A stretch of 14,701 nucleotides of DNA from an uncultured Collinsella sp. (GTDB lineage: Bacteria; Actinomycetota; Coriobacteriia; Coriobacteriales; Coriobacteriaceae): contig CABUUE010000012.1 of NCBI GenBank assembly GCA_902494685.1, forward strand, positions 1 to 14,701, in the 5' to 3' direction. Positions 7,490 to 14,398 of this stretch are shown here, in pieces. Position 1 is the first letter of the stretch, and each line of letters begins with the position of its first letter. The notes beneath the pieces are model-generated. The model saw only the letters and a list, made by a program, of their open reading frames with translations. It was not told the DNA's origin and made no database searches. The translations under genes were made by a program, and so were the position numbers.

Positions 7490-7529
7490 ATACCAGTTGG
7501 TCCTACCGACAAAAGAAAGGGGAGAGAAC

Positions 7530-8486
7530 GTGAACAACTTGCTACGTTTGATTGGAAGGCGTCTTGTGGCGCTGCCGATCATGGCATTGGGCGTCACCGT
7601 CCTGGTGTTCTTCCTTATGTCGTTCTCCAAGACCGACCCCGCCTACACGGCGTTGGGTGACGGTGCCTCGCCCGAGGCGGTTGCCGAGTACCATGAGAAG
7701 TATGGTCTGGACGACCCCTGGCCCGTGCGCTACGTGCGCTATATGGGCGATCTGATTCATGGCGACATGGGCACCTATGGTGCTGCTCGCAACTCCGTTG
7801 CCAAGCGCATCTCCACGGCCCTGCCCGTCACGATGCAGCTGACCTTCATCGGTCTTGCCATCGGTGCGGTCGTTTCGTTTTTGCTCGGCGTCATCGCGGC
7901 ACTGTATCGCGACAAATGGCCGGACCAAGTGATCCGCGTCTTTTCCATCGCCGGCTTGGCAACCCCGTCGTTCTGGCTTGCCGTTCTGTTGATCCTGCTG
8001 TTCTCTTCCTACCTTAAGGTGCTCCCGGCATCGGGTGCTCTGCCTCACTTCACCACGAATCCGGTTGGCTATCTGGGACGTATGATCATGCCCGCTATCG
8101 CCTTGGCATTTCCGCTGACGGGCCAGATGACTCGTATCGTGCGTACCGCCATGGTCGAGGAGCTCGACAAGGATTATGTCCGTATGGCTCGCGGCGCCGG
8201 CGTTCCCGAGAAGGTCGTCGTCGGCATCAACGTTCTTCGCAATGCGCTGATCACCCCGGTCACCACCCTCGGTCTTAAGATCGGTTACCTCATGGGCGGC
8301 GCCGTCGTCATCGAGGTTATCTTCAACCTCCCCGGCATGGGCACCGCGATTCTGCAGGGCGTTCAGGGCAACGAGGCGAACCTGGTTCAGGGCGTCGTTA
8401 TCGTCGTTGCTCTTGCCTTCATCATCATCAACATCGTGGTTGACATGCTCTACCTGCTCATCAACCCGCGCATCAGGACGGTGTAG
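7530..8486 (+). CDS. ABC transporter permease, DppB/OppB type
   Basis: A 318-residue inner-membrane permease of the binding-protein-dependent transport family, forming half of the translocation channel. TM1 spans roughly residues 12-32, followed by the usual extracytoplasmic segment (DPWPVRYVRYMGDLIHGDMG) and five further hydrophobic segments. The cytoplasmic EAA loop that docks on the ATPase is clear at about 208-232 (ELDKDYVRMARGAGVPEK), and the family C-terminal NLPGMGTAILQGVQ motif follows. GTG 7530 is chosen because AAAGGGGAG (7516-7524) sits just upstream; an in-frame TTG at 7497 precedes that site. The gene ends 3 bp before the fused permease-ATPase gene, so the two are co-translated. 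Substrate is set by the binding protein and cannot be read from this sequence. Confidence 0.94.
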   Translation: MNNLLRLIGRRLVALPIMALGVTVLVFFLMSFSKTDPAYTALGDGASPEAVAEYHEKYGLDDPWPVRYVRYMGDLIHGDMGTYGAARNSVAKRISTALPVTMQLTFIGLAIGAVVSFLLGVIAALYRDKWPDQVIRVFSIAGLATPSFWLAVLLILLFSSYLKVLPASGALPHFTTNPVGYLGRMIMPAIALAFPLTGQMTRIVRTAMVEELDKDYVRMARGAGVPEKVVVGINVLRNALITPVTTLGLKIGYLMGGAVVIEVIFNLPGMGTAILQGVQGNEANLVQGVVIVVALAFIIINIVVDMLYLLINPRIRTV

Positions 8487-8489
8487 ATT

Positions 8490-10505
8490 ATGGTAAAGAT
8501 TCGAGAGAAGCAAACCGAGCAGCTCGAGAAGGCTGCCTCCAAGGGGCTCAAGCTCGGTGGCTGGAAGAAGATGACGCTGTCTTCTAAGATTGCCGCCGTC
8601 GTGCTGGTGCTGGTCGCCCTGACTGCGATTCTGGCGCCCCTTCTTGCCCCCTATAGCCCGGTCGAGATCTTTACGGCTCGCCAGGCTCCCGGCAACGGAT
8701 TTATCTTCGGTACCGACGATAAGGGTCGCGACATTCTGTCGCGTATGCTCTACGGTGGTCGTTACTCGCTGATCATCGGCTTTGGCGCCACTGCCATGGC
8801 TCTAGTTTGCGGCTCGGTCGTGGGCGCCCTTGCAGCGGTTTCGCGCAAGGCCGTCTCCGAGACGATCATGCGTATCCTGGACATCATCATGTCCATCCCG
8901 GGCATCGCCCTCGCGGCCGTCTTCGTCTCCATCCTGGGCAACTCTGTGCCGTCGATCATCTTCGCCATCGGCTTTATGTACACTCCGCAGATTGCCCGTA
9001 TCGTGCGCGCCAACATCGTGTCCGAGTACGGCGAGGACTATGTCCGCGCGGTCATCGTTTCCGGCGCCAAGGCTCCGTGGATTTTGATCAAGCATGTTCT
9101 GCGTAACTGCATCGCCCCGATCATGGTCTTCACCGTTACCCTGGTCGCCGACGCCATCATCTTCGAGGCCTCGCTGACCTTCATCGGCGCTGGTATCCAG
9201 GAGCCCACCGCTACCTGGGGTAACATCCTCGCCGACGCCCGCGGCGGCGTGCTCGCCGGCCGTTGGTGGCAGGCGCTGTTCCCGGGCCTGGCCATCATGA
9301 TCACCTGCCTGGCGCTCAACATCCTCTCCGAGGGCATTACCGACGCCATGGCCGCTGCTCCCTCCGCTGCCCTGGATCCTACCGATTCCTCCAAGCGTCG
9401 CGAGGCCGACCTGCTGGTCTCCGACCCCGTTCGCGCCTACAAGGAGCAGGCCCAGTCCCTCTCCGCTCGCCTTGGCGCCCTGCGCGATGTCGAGCTCAAG
9501 CGTGACGATCGCCACGTGCCCGACGAGTCTGTCGAACCGATTCTCTCGGTCCGTGACTTCTGCATCCAGTTTGAGCATCACGGTGATATCAACGTCGTCG
9601 ACCATGTCAACTTTGACGTTCGTCCTGGTCAGACCATGGGCCTGGTGGGCGAGTCCGGTTGCGGTAAGTCCATCACCACGCTGGCCATCATGGGCCTGAC
9701 CGACGATGACGAGCATCTTTCCGGCGAGGTTCTCTGGGAGGGTCGCGACCTGCTCAAGATGAGCAAGAAGGAGTGGTTCGGCCTGCGCGGTACCGATATC
9801 GCTATGGTCTATCAGGACGCCCTGTCCTCGCTCAACCCCTCCATGCTCATCTCTGCCCAGATGAAGCAGCTCACCAAGCGCGGCGGAACCCGCAGCGCCG
9901 AGGAGCTCCTGGAGCTCGTCGGCCTCGATCCCAAGCGCACGCTCGAGAGCTATCCGCACGAGCTTTCCGGCGGCCAGCGTCAGCGTGTCCTGATCGCTAT
10001 GGCCCTTACCCGCGACCCCAAGCTGGTCATCTGCGACGAGCCCACGACCGCTCTGGACGTTACCGTCCAGAAGCAGGTCATCAAGCTGCTCAACGATCTT
10101 CAGGCCAAGCTCGGCTTTGCCATGATCTTCGTTTCGCATGACCTGGCTCTGGTCGCCGAGGTTGCCCATAACATCACGGTTATGTACGCTGGCCAGGTTA
10201 TCGAGCAGGCACCCACCAAGGAGCTGCTCACCAACCCGATCCACGAGTACACCCGCGGTCTTCTGGGTTCCGTTCTGTCCATCGAGAGCGGTTCGGGTCG
10301 CCTGCACCAGGTGCCCGGCGCCGTTCCGAGCCCGCGCGATTTCCCCAAGGGCGATCGCTTCGCGCCCCGCTCGAGCCATCCGCGTATTGGCCTGGACACC
10401 CGTCCGGTCTTCAAGCGCGTGCCCGGCACCGAGCACTTCTATTCCGAGCTCCCCGACGAGGTGCTCAAGGCAAATGGTTTGACCCCTCACGCGGAGGTGA
10501 TGTAG
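8490..10505 (+). CDS. Fused ABC transporter permease (DppC type) and ATPase (DppD type)
   Basis: One 671-residue chain holds two transporter subunits normally made separately. Residues 1-290 are a DppC-like permease: TM1 at about 34-55, FGTDDKGRDILSRMLYGGR, the EAA loop at about 178-210, and ITDAM near the end. A hydrophilic linker (about 290-350) leads to the ATPase: Walker A GESGCGKS (387-394), signature LSGGQRQR (492-499), Walker B LVICDEP (512-518), His550 of the H-loop. The tail has the oligopeptide-ATPase C-terminal motif, but Asp622 and Ser628 replace the usual cysteines (GDRFAPRS instead of GCxFxxRC). The start ATG 8490 has no obvious Shine-Dalgarno and lies 3 bp after the permease stop, so coupling is likely. 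A permease-ATPase fusion of this kind is, as I recall, also found in the Corynebacterium glutamicum sialic acid importer SiaEFGI. There is no frameshift: the fusion is a continuous frame. Confidence 0.95.
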   Translation: MVKIREKQTEQLEKAASKGLKLGGWKKMTLSSKIAAVVLVLVALTAILAPLLAPYSPVEIFTARQAPGNGFIFGTDDKGRDILSRMLYGGRYSLIIGFGATAMALVCGSVVGALAAVSRKAVSETIMRILDIIMSIPGIALAAVFVSILGNSVPSIIFAIGFMYTPQIARIVRANIVSEYGEDYVRAVIVSGAKAPWILIKHVLRNCIAPIMVFTVTLVADAIIFEASLTFIGAGIQEPTATWGNILADARGGVLAGRWWQALFPGLAIMITCLALNILSEGITDAMAAAPSAALDPTDSSKRREADLLVSDPVRAYKEQAQSLSARLGALRDVELKRDDRHVPDESVEPILSVRDFCIQFEHHGDINVVDHVNFDVRPGQTMGLVGESGCGKSITTLAIMGLTDDDEHLSGEVLWEGRDLLKMSKKEWFGLRGTDIAMVYQDALSSLNPSMLISAQMKQLTKRGGTRSAEELLELVGLDPKRTLESYPHELSGGQRQRVLIAMALTRDPKLVICDEPTTALDVTVQKQVIKLLNDLQAKLGFAMIFVSHDLALVAEVAHNITVMYAGQVIEQAPTKELLTNPIHEYTRGLLGSVLSIESGSGRLHQVPGAVPSPRDFPKGDRFAPRSSHPRIGLDTRPVFKRVPGTEHFYSELPDEVLKANGLTPHAEVM

Positions 10506-11333
10506 ATGAGCGAGACCGCAGTCAACGGCGTCGAGCCGATCATCTTCCTTGATGACGTCCACGTCACCTTTAGGACCCGTACCGGCTCGATTCTGCACCC
10601 CAACCTGGTTCATGCCGTCCAGGGTGTAACGATTAAGCTCATGCCCGGTCAGACGATCGGCATCGTCGGCGAGTCCGGTTGCGGTAAGTCCACCACCGCC
10701 AACGTCATGTGCGGCCTGCAGGCCCCTACGAGCGGCAAAGTCTACTTTAAGGGCAAGGACGTTACCAAACGTACCGCCGAGGACCGTCGCCACATGGGTC
10801 GCGTCATCTCGGTCGTGTTCCAGAACCCGGCCACGGCGCTCAACCCCCGCATGGTCGTTCGCGAGCAGCTGCTCGACCCCATGCGCGTCCACAACCTGGG
10901 TACCGAGGCCGAGCAGGAGAAGCGCGTCAAGGAGCTCCTGGAGCTCACCGGTCTGCCCAGCTCCGCCGCCGAGGTTCTTCCCGGTCAGCTTTCGGGCGGC
11001 CAGCGTCAGCGCGTCGCAATTGCCCGTGCCCTGTCGCTGAACCCCGATGCCATCATCGCCGACGAGCCCACCTCGGCTCTGGACGTTTCGGTCCGCGCAC
11101 AGATTCTGAACCTGCTGACCGACCTTAAGAAGGAGCTCGGCCTGGCCATGGTGTTCATCAGCCATGACATCCAGACGGTCCGCTATATCTCTGACGACAT
11201 CATCGTTATGAATGGTGGCAAGATCGTCGAGCAGGGCGAGGCCAAGCAGGTCTTCCAGCACCCCCAGGACCCCTACACCAAGATGCTGCTCGGCGCTGCG
11301 CCGTCGCTGCTGCATCCCAAGCTCGGCGAGTAG
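10506..11333 (+). CDS. ABC transporter ATP-binding protein, DppF/OppF type
   Basis: The second ATPase of the importer, 275 residues, expected to form a heterodimer with the ATPase half of the fused protein. Motifs: Walker A GESGCGKS (55-62), Q-loop in VFQNP, signature LSGGQRQR (162-169), Walker B AIIADEP (182-188), His220. It stops at LLGAAPSLLHPKLGE and lacks the C-terminal cysteine-bearing extension of typical OppF/DppF proteins of about 320 or more residues. The TAG and a following GC-rich stem-loop show this is the natural end, not a frameshift. ATG 10506 directly follows the previous stop, with a near-perfect Shine-Dalgarno GGAGGTGA (10493-10500) inside the upstream gene. Confidence 0.95.
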   Translation: MSETAVNGVEPIIFLDDVHVTFRTRTGSILHPNLVHAVQGVTIKLMPGQTIGIVGESGCGKSTTANVMCGLQAPTSGKVYFKGKDVTKRTAEDRRHMGRVISVVFQNPATALNPRMVVREQLLDPMRVHNLGTEAEQEKRVKELLELTGLPSSAAEVLPGQLSGGQRQRVAIARALSLNPDAIIADEPTSALDVSVRAQILNLLTDLKKELGLAMVFISHDIQTVRYISDDIIVMNGGKIVEQGEAKQVFQHPQDPYTKMLLGAAPSLLHPKLGE

Positions 11334-11349
11334 CCTCGCTTTCCCTCCC

Positions 11350-11377
11350 GTGCGCCCGGTTCCCTTGCCGGGCGCAC
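11350..11377 (+). terminator. GC-rich stem-loop after the ATPase genes
   Basis: GTGCGCCCGG (11350-11359) pairs perfectly with CCGGGCGCAC (11368-11377) over an 8-nt loop, 17 bp after the transporter stop. It is very stable, but no T-run follows, so full termination is doubtful; it may attenuate transcription into the esterase genes or protect the transporter mRNA. No separate promoter was seen before the esterase, so some read-through is expected. Confidence 0.5.
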
Positions 11378-11413
11378 CTCCGTTGCGATTTCGAAAGGTT
11401 GGGTTCACGAGCC

Positions 11414-12391
11414 ATGCCAAGCGCTCAGGAGCTACAACATCAATTTGGTGGATATCGAGGCGCCATGCCCCGTCCATCAGATTTCGATCTCTTTTGGAAG
11501 GATCGCATGGCCGAGGCCGACGCCGTCGGGCTTGACTATGCGATCGAGACGGTATCGGTCGCCGATGCCGCGACCTGCCAGCTTTTCGACCTCTGGTATA
11601 CCGGCATGTGTGGCGCGCGCCTGCATGCCAAGTACCTTAAACCTGTCTCGGACGAGCCCGTGCCATTGGTACTTCAGTTCCATGGGTATCCGGGTGCAAG
11701 CCGCAGCTGGTTTGAGCAGGCGTCGTTTGCGGGCATGGGCATGGCACTCATCGCCCTCGACTGCCCCGGCCAAGGAGGTCCCTCCGAGGACATTGGTGGA
11801 TTTGAGGGCACAACGGTTGCCGGTCATATCGTCGCCGGTATCGACGGCGACCCGGCCAACCTCTACTATGTCCGCTTGCACCAAGATATTCGCATCCTGT
11901 GCCGCATCGTTCGCGAGCTCGAGGGCATCGATCTTGCGCGTGTGTTTGTGAACGGCGCGTCGCAGGGCGGCGGTTTGGGCATTGCGACCTGCGCGCTTAA
12001 CAGCGAGCTTATCAATCGTGCCGCCATCCTCTATCCCTTCCTGTCAGATTTCCGCCTAGTCTGGGATTTGGATGCCGACGACATTGCCTACGAGGGCCTG
12101 CGCTATTGGTCTCGCTGGTTTGACGAGGACTCGACTCGTATTGACGAAGCCTATGCCAAGCTGGCGTACTTCGATTCCAAGAACTTTGCCCCTATGGTCA
12201 AATGCCCCGTGCTGTTTGGCACCGGCACAGCCGATATCGTCTGTCCGCCAGCGACGCAGTTTGCGGTCTATAACAACCTGACCTGCGAAAAGCGTCATGA
12301 GTTCTTTGAAGGCTTTGGCCACGAGGAGATTCAGGATTTTGACGATCTGATCATTCCGTTTTTCTGCAAGGGAGGGGAGGCTCATGTCTAA
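11414..12391 (+). CDS. AXE1-family acetyl esterase (acetylxylan esterase / cephalosporin-C deacetylase type)
   Basis: A 325-residue alpha/beta hydrolase that removes O-acetyl groups from small sugars; family members also deacetylate cephalosporin C. The catalytic set is complete: nucleophile Ser183 in GASQGG, Asp274 in GTADIVCPP, His303 in GFGHEE, and oxyanion Tyr92 in FHGYPG. These align with Ser181, Asp269, His298 and Tyr91 of Bacillus subtilis CAH. The family N-terminal signature YRGAMPRPSDFDLFW is at about 18-32. There is no signal peptide, so it acts in the cytoplasm on imported substrate. ATG 11414 matches the family N-terminus; its nearest ribosome-binding-like sequence, GAAAGG, is 15 bases upstream, which is far, and a TTG at 11399 touches that sequence. 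In this setting it is a good candidate for removing O-acetyl groups from imported sialic acid; that is inference. It overlaps the next gene by 8 bp. Confidence 0.9.
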   Translation: MPSAQELQHQFGGYRGAMPRPSDFDLFWKDRMAEADAVGLDYAIETVSVADAATCQLFDLWYTGMCGARLHAKYLKPVSDEPVPLVLQFHGYPGASRSWFEQASFAGMGMALIALDCPGQGGPSEDIGGFEGTTVAGHIVAGIDGDPANLYYVRLHQDIRILCRIVRELEGIDLARVFVNGASQGGGLGIATCALNSELINRAAILYPFLSDFRLVWDLDADDIAYEGLRYWSRWFDEDSTRIDEAYAKLAYFDSKNFAPMVKCPVLFGTGTADIVCPPATQFAVYNNLTCEKRHEFFEGFGHEEIQDFDDLIIPFFCKGGEAHV

Positions 12392-13235
12392 GTGCGAGAG
12401 CAATGTTGACGAGCTGATTGTCCCCGGACTCGTGGGAATTCCTGGAACGGTTTCGTCAAGGCTCGCAGAATATCGGGACTGGCGCGGTGATGTCCAAGCA
12501 GATGTTTCTGATTTAGAGACATGCGCTTCGAATCTTGAGATTCAAGGCCTGGCCATTACGGCGATTGACTTTGTTAACCCCTGCGCCCGTTACTCGGAGG
12601 TCTCCTTTGAGCTCGGTGACGATGCGATTCGCGCTCGTTTGATCGAGCCTGTCGGTCGTGCCCGAGTATCTGAGCGCGTGCCGCTGTGCCTGATGTTCCA
12701 CGACATCGATCGGCCTGTGCGCGGCTGGCATCACATGACGAGATTTGCCGCCATGGGGTATGCCGTCCTCGCGCTGGATGACGATGTTGCTGGTGCGGAC
12801 GACCTGCGGCGGGGGATTTCTTCGCCCGCTTTTGTCGAGCGCGTCCGTTGGGGCTGCGCGTTGGCGAAGGTTGCGCGCAATCTTGATGGCATGGACCCCG
12901 ACCGCATCTTTGCATGGGGCGAGGGTCTTGGCGGCGGAGTCGCGCTGGCGGTTTCTGCTCTGGACGAGCGGGGCCTCGCCTGCACGGCGGTTGCCAATCC
13001 GCTTCCTGGCGGCCTCGAGGCGCTGTCGTCTCGGGTGCGCGGATCGGTGCTCATGGGCACATCGCTTATGGATACCGTGAGCGATCCCAAGGATCAGTTT
13101 GCCGTATTCAACGGTCTTGAGTGTGACCGGAGGCATATCATCTATGCAAAATACGCTCACGAGCGCATCAATGCGTTCGAAAACGAAGTCGTCGACTTTT
13201 TTAACCAAACGTTCTACTCGTGTTCTTTGGCCTAG
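12384..13235 (+). CDS. AXE1-like alpha/beta hydrolase paralogue lacking the nucleophilic serine (probable pseudoenzyme)
   Basis: A 283-residue protein clearly related to the esterase it overlaps. Shared segments include VPLxLxFH, RxFAxMGxAxxALD, L-x-GxDxxRxF, GGG followed by AxxAL, and QFAVxN. The equivalent of the nucleophile elbow GASQGG reads GEGLGG, so Ser is replaced by Gly181; the oxyanion Tyr of FHGY is Ile108 (FHDI). Asp230 (SLMDTVS) and His259 (YAHER) are kept. It is shorter than the family norm and lacks the PRPxDFDxFW start. No signal peptide. ATG 12384 follows a very strong GGAGGGGAGG (12371-12380), and the 8-bp overlap implies coupled translation in matched amounts. The frame is intact with no stops, so it is not an ordinary decaying pseudogene. 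It may be a structural or regulatory partner of the active esterase, or may do different chemistry; function unknown. Confidence 0.85.
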   Translation: MSKCESNVDELIVPGLVGIPGTVSSRLAEYRDWRGDVQADVSDLETCASNLEIQGLAITAIDFVNPCARYSEVSFELGDDAIRARLIEPVGRARVSERVPLCLMFHDIDRPVRGWHHMTRFAAMGYAVLALDDDVAGADDLRRGISSPAFVERVRWGCALAKVARNLDGMDPDRIFAWGEGLGGGVALAVSALDERGLACTAVANPLPGGLEALSSRVRGSVLMGTSLMDTVSDPKDQFAVFNGLECDRRHIIYAKYAHERINAFENEVVDFFNQTFYSCSLA

Positions 13236-13303
13236 ACGGCCTGGACACTGCCAACAAGAGTGGGTGGCATAGGGCCGCCCGCCAGACAACTAAGGAGATT
13301 CTT

Positions 13304-14224
13304 GTGGCAACTCAGAAATTCACCGGCGTTATCCCTCCCGTCGTTGTTCCCGATACCGAAGATCACCAACTCGATGTTGCCTCCTTTGAGCGCAGCATCA
13401 ACCGCATGATCGATGCCGGCGTCGATGGCCTGTTCTTCCTGGGATCCTCGGGCGAGGTCGTCTTTTCTACCGACGAGCGCCGTCGCCAGATTATCGCCGA
13501 GGCCGTGCGCATCGTCGATCACCGCGTGCCTGTTCTGGTCGGCATCATCGATACCGAGACCGAGCGCATGATCGAGCACGGCAAGGTCGCCCAGGAGCTG
13601 GGCGCCGATGCCCTCGTCGCTACCTGCCCGTTCTATGCCCTGCAGGGCATGACCGAGGTCGAGGAGCACTTCCGCATCCTGCATGAGGAACTCGACCTGC
13701 CCATCTTCGCCTACGACATCCCCGTGTGCGTCCACACCAAGCTCCCCTGGAAGCTCCTTGCCAAGCTCGGCGCCGAGGGCGTTCTGGCCGGCGTCAAGGA
13801 TTCCTCGGGTGATGACATCTCGTTCCGCTACCTCGTTCAGGAGAACGAGAAGAACGGACATCCGATGAGCATCCTCACCGGTCATGAGGTTGTTGTCGAC
13901 GGCGCCTACCTCGGTGGCGCCGACGGTTCCGTCCCGGGTCTCGCCAACGTTGAGCCCGAGGGCTACGTGCGTCAGTGGAAGGCCGCCCAGGCTGGTGACT
14001 GGGCTACCGTCAAGGCCGAGCAGGATCGCCTCAATGAGATTTCGCACATCTGGGATGTCACCTCTGGCGTTCAGGGCTATGCCGGTGGCGTCGGCGCCTT
14101 CAAGACCGCTATGAACCTCATGGGCATCTTCGACAGCCCGACCATGCCGCGCCCGGTGAAGGCCATGACCGGCGAGAACGTCGAGGCGATTAAGAAGGTC
14201 CTTCAGGACAACGGTCTCCTGTAA
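13304..14224 (+). CDS. DapA/NanA-family Schiff-base aldolase, probable N-acetylneuraminate-type lyase
   Basis: A 306-residue TIM-barrel class I aldolase of the dihydrodipicolinate synthase / N-acetylneuraminate lyase family. The Schiff-base lysine is Lys165 (GVKDSSGD), the catalytic tyrosine is Tyr137 (AYDIP) and the carboxylate-binding loop is GSSGE (47-51); Tyr137 and Lys165 have the same numbers as in E. coli NanA. The region that binds the sugar tail differs: GYDE of NanA reads GHEV here, and Thr167 is Ser. So a sialate-type lyase is suggested by the transporter, esterase and kinase context, while another 2-keto-3-deoxy acid is possible. A lysine-biosynthesis DapA is less likely in this context. 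GTG 13304 is chosen because AAGGAG (13292-13297) lies six bases upstream; the frame reaches back to 13220, overlapping the previous gene. Codons are of the highly expressed type, like the transporter's. Confidence 0.9.
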   Translation: MATQKFTGVIPPVVVPDTEDHQLDVASFERSINRMIDAGVDGLFFLGSSGEVVFSTDERRRQIIAEAVRIVDHRVPVLVGIIDTETERMIEHGKVAQELGADALVATCPFYALQGMTEVEEHFRILHEELDLPIFAYDIPVCVHTKLPWKLLAKLGAEGVLAGVKDSSGDDISFRYLVQENEKNGHPMSILTGHEVVVDGAYLGGADGSVPGLANVEPEGYVRQWKAAQAGDWATVKAEQDRLNEISHIWDVTSGVQGYAGGVGAFKTAMNLMGIFDSPTMPRPVKAMTGENVEAIKKVLQDNGLL

Positions 14225-14231
14225 AGCTTCC

Positions 14232-14319
14232 CCGGGCACCCGACCTCGCCGTTCAACCGTGCGGCCATGACCCATTAGGTCAATGGCCACACGGTTTCTC
14301 GGCGATCTCGGGCGCCTGG
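14232..14319 (+). terminator. Long nested inverted repeat after the aldolase gene, possible terminator or attenuator
   Basis: An 88-nt near-palindrome starts 8 bp past the aldolase stop. The inner stem pairs 14256-14272 with 14278-14295 (ACCGTG, GGCCAT and GACC blocks, one C-A mismatch, one bulged A) around a CATTA loop. A middle stem pairs TCGCCG (14246-14251) with CGGCGA (14300-14305), and an outer one pairs CCCGA (14239-14243) with TCGGG (14308-14312), extended by CCGGGC/GCCTGG. No T-tract follows at once; a T7 run appears only near 14373. It could limit expression of the kinase or shield the mRNA end. Confidence 0.55.
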
Positions 14320-14398
14320 AAAATCTTTACCGCGCTGTGACGGCTAGCCTGACGGCGCATTTCCTGTAGTTGTTTTTTTATCTCCTAAGGAGAGCGAC

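Noticed and set aside
8802..11477. 891-codon open frame on the minus strand
   Set aside because: It lies opposite the fused permease-ATPase and the second ATPase, both with complete motifs. The translation has no recognisable domain and is rich in Gly, Asp, His and Leu, as expected from the complement of codon-biased high-GC genes.
13220..13303. Upstream extension of the aldolase frame overlapping the previous gene
   Set aside because: Homologues start at the MATQKFTGVIPP block, and AAGGAG sits at the right distance from GTG 13304.
13232..14290. 352-codon open frame on the minus strand opposite the aldolase
   Set aside because: Complement of a certain gene; the translation is low-complexity and resembles the other antisense shadows.
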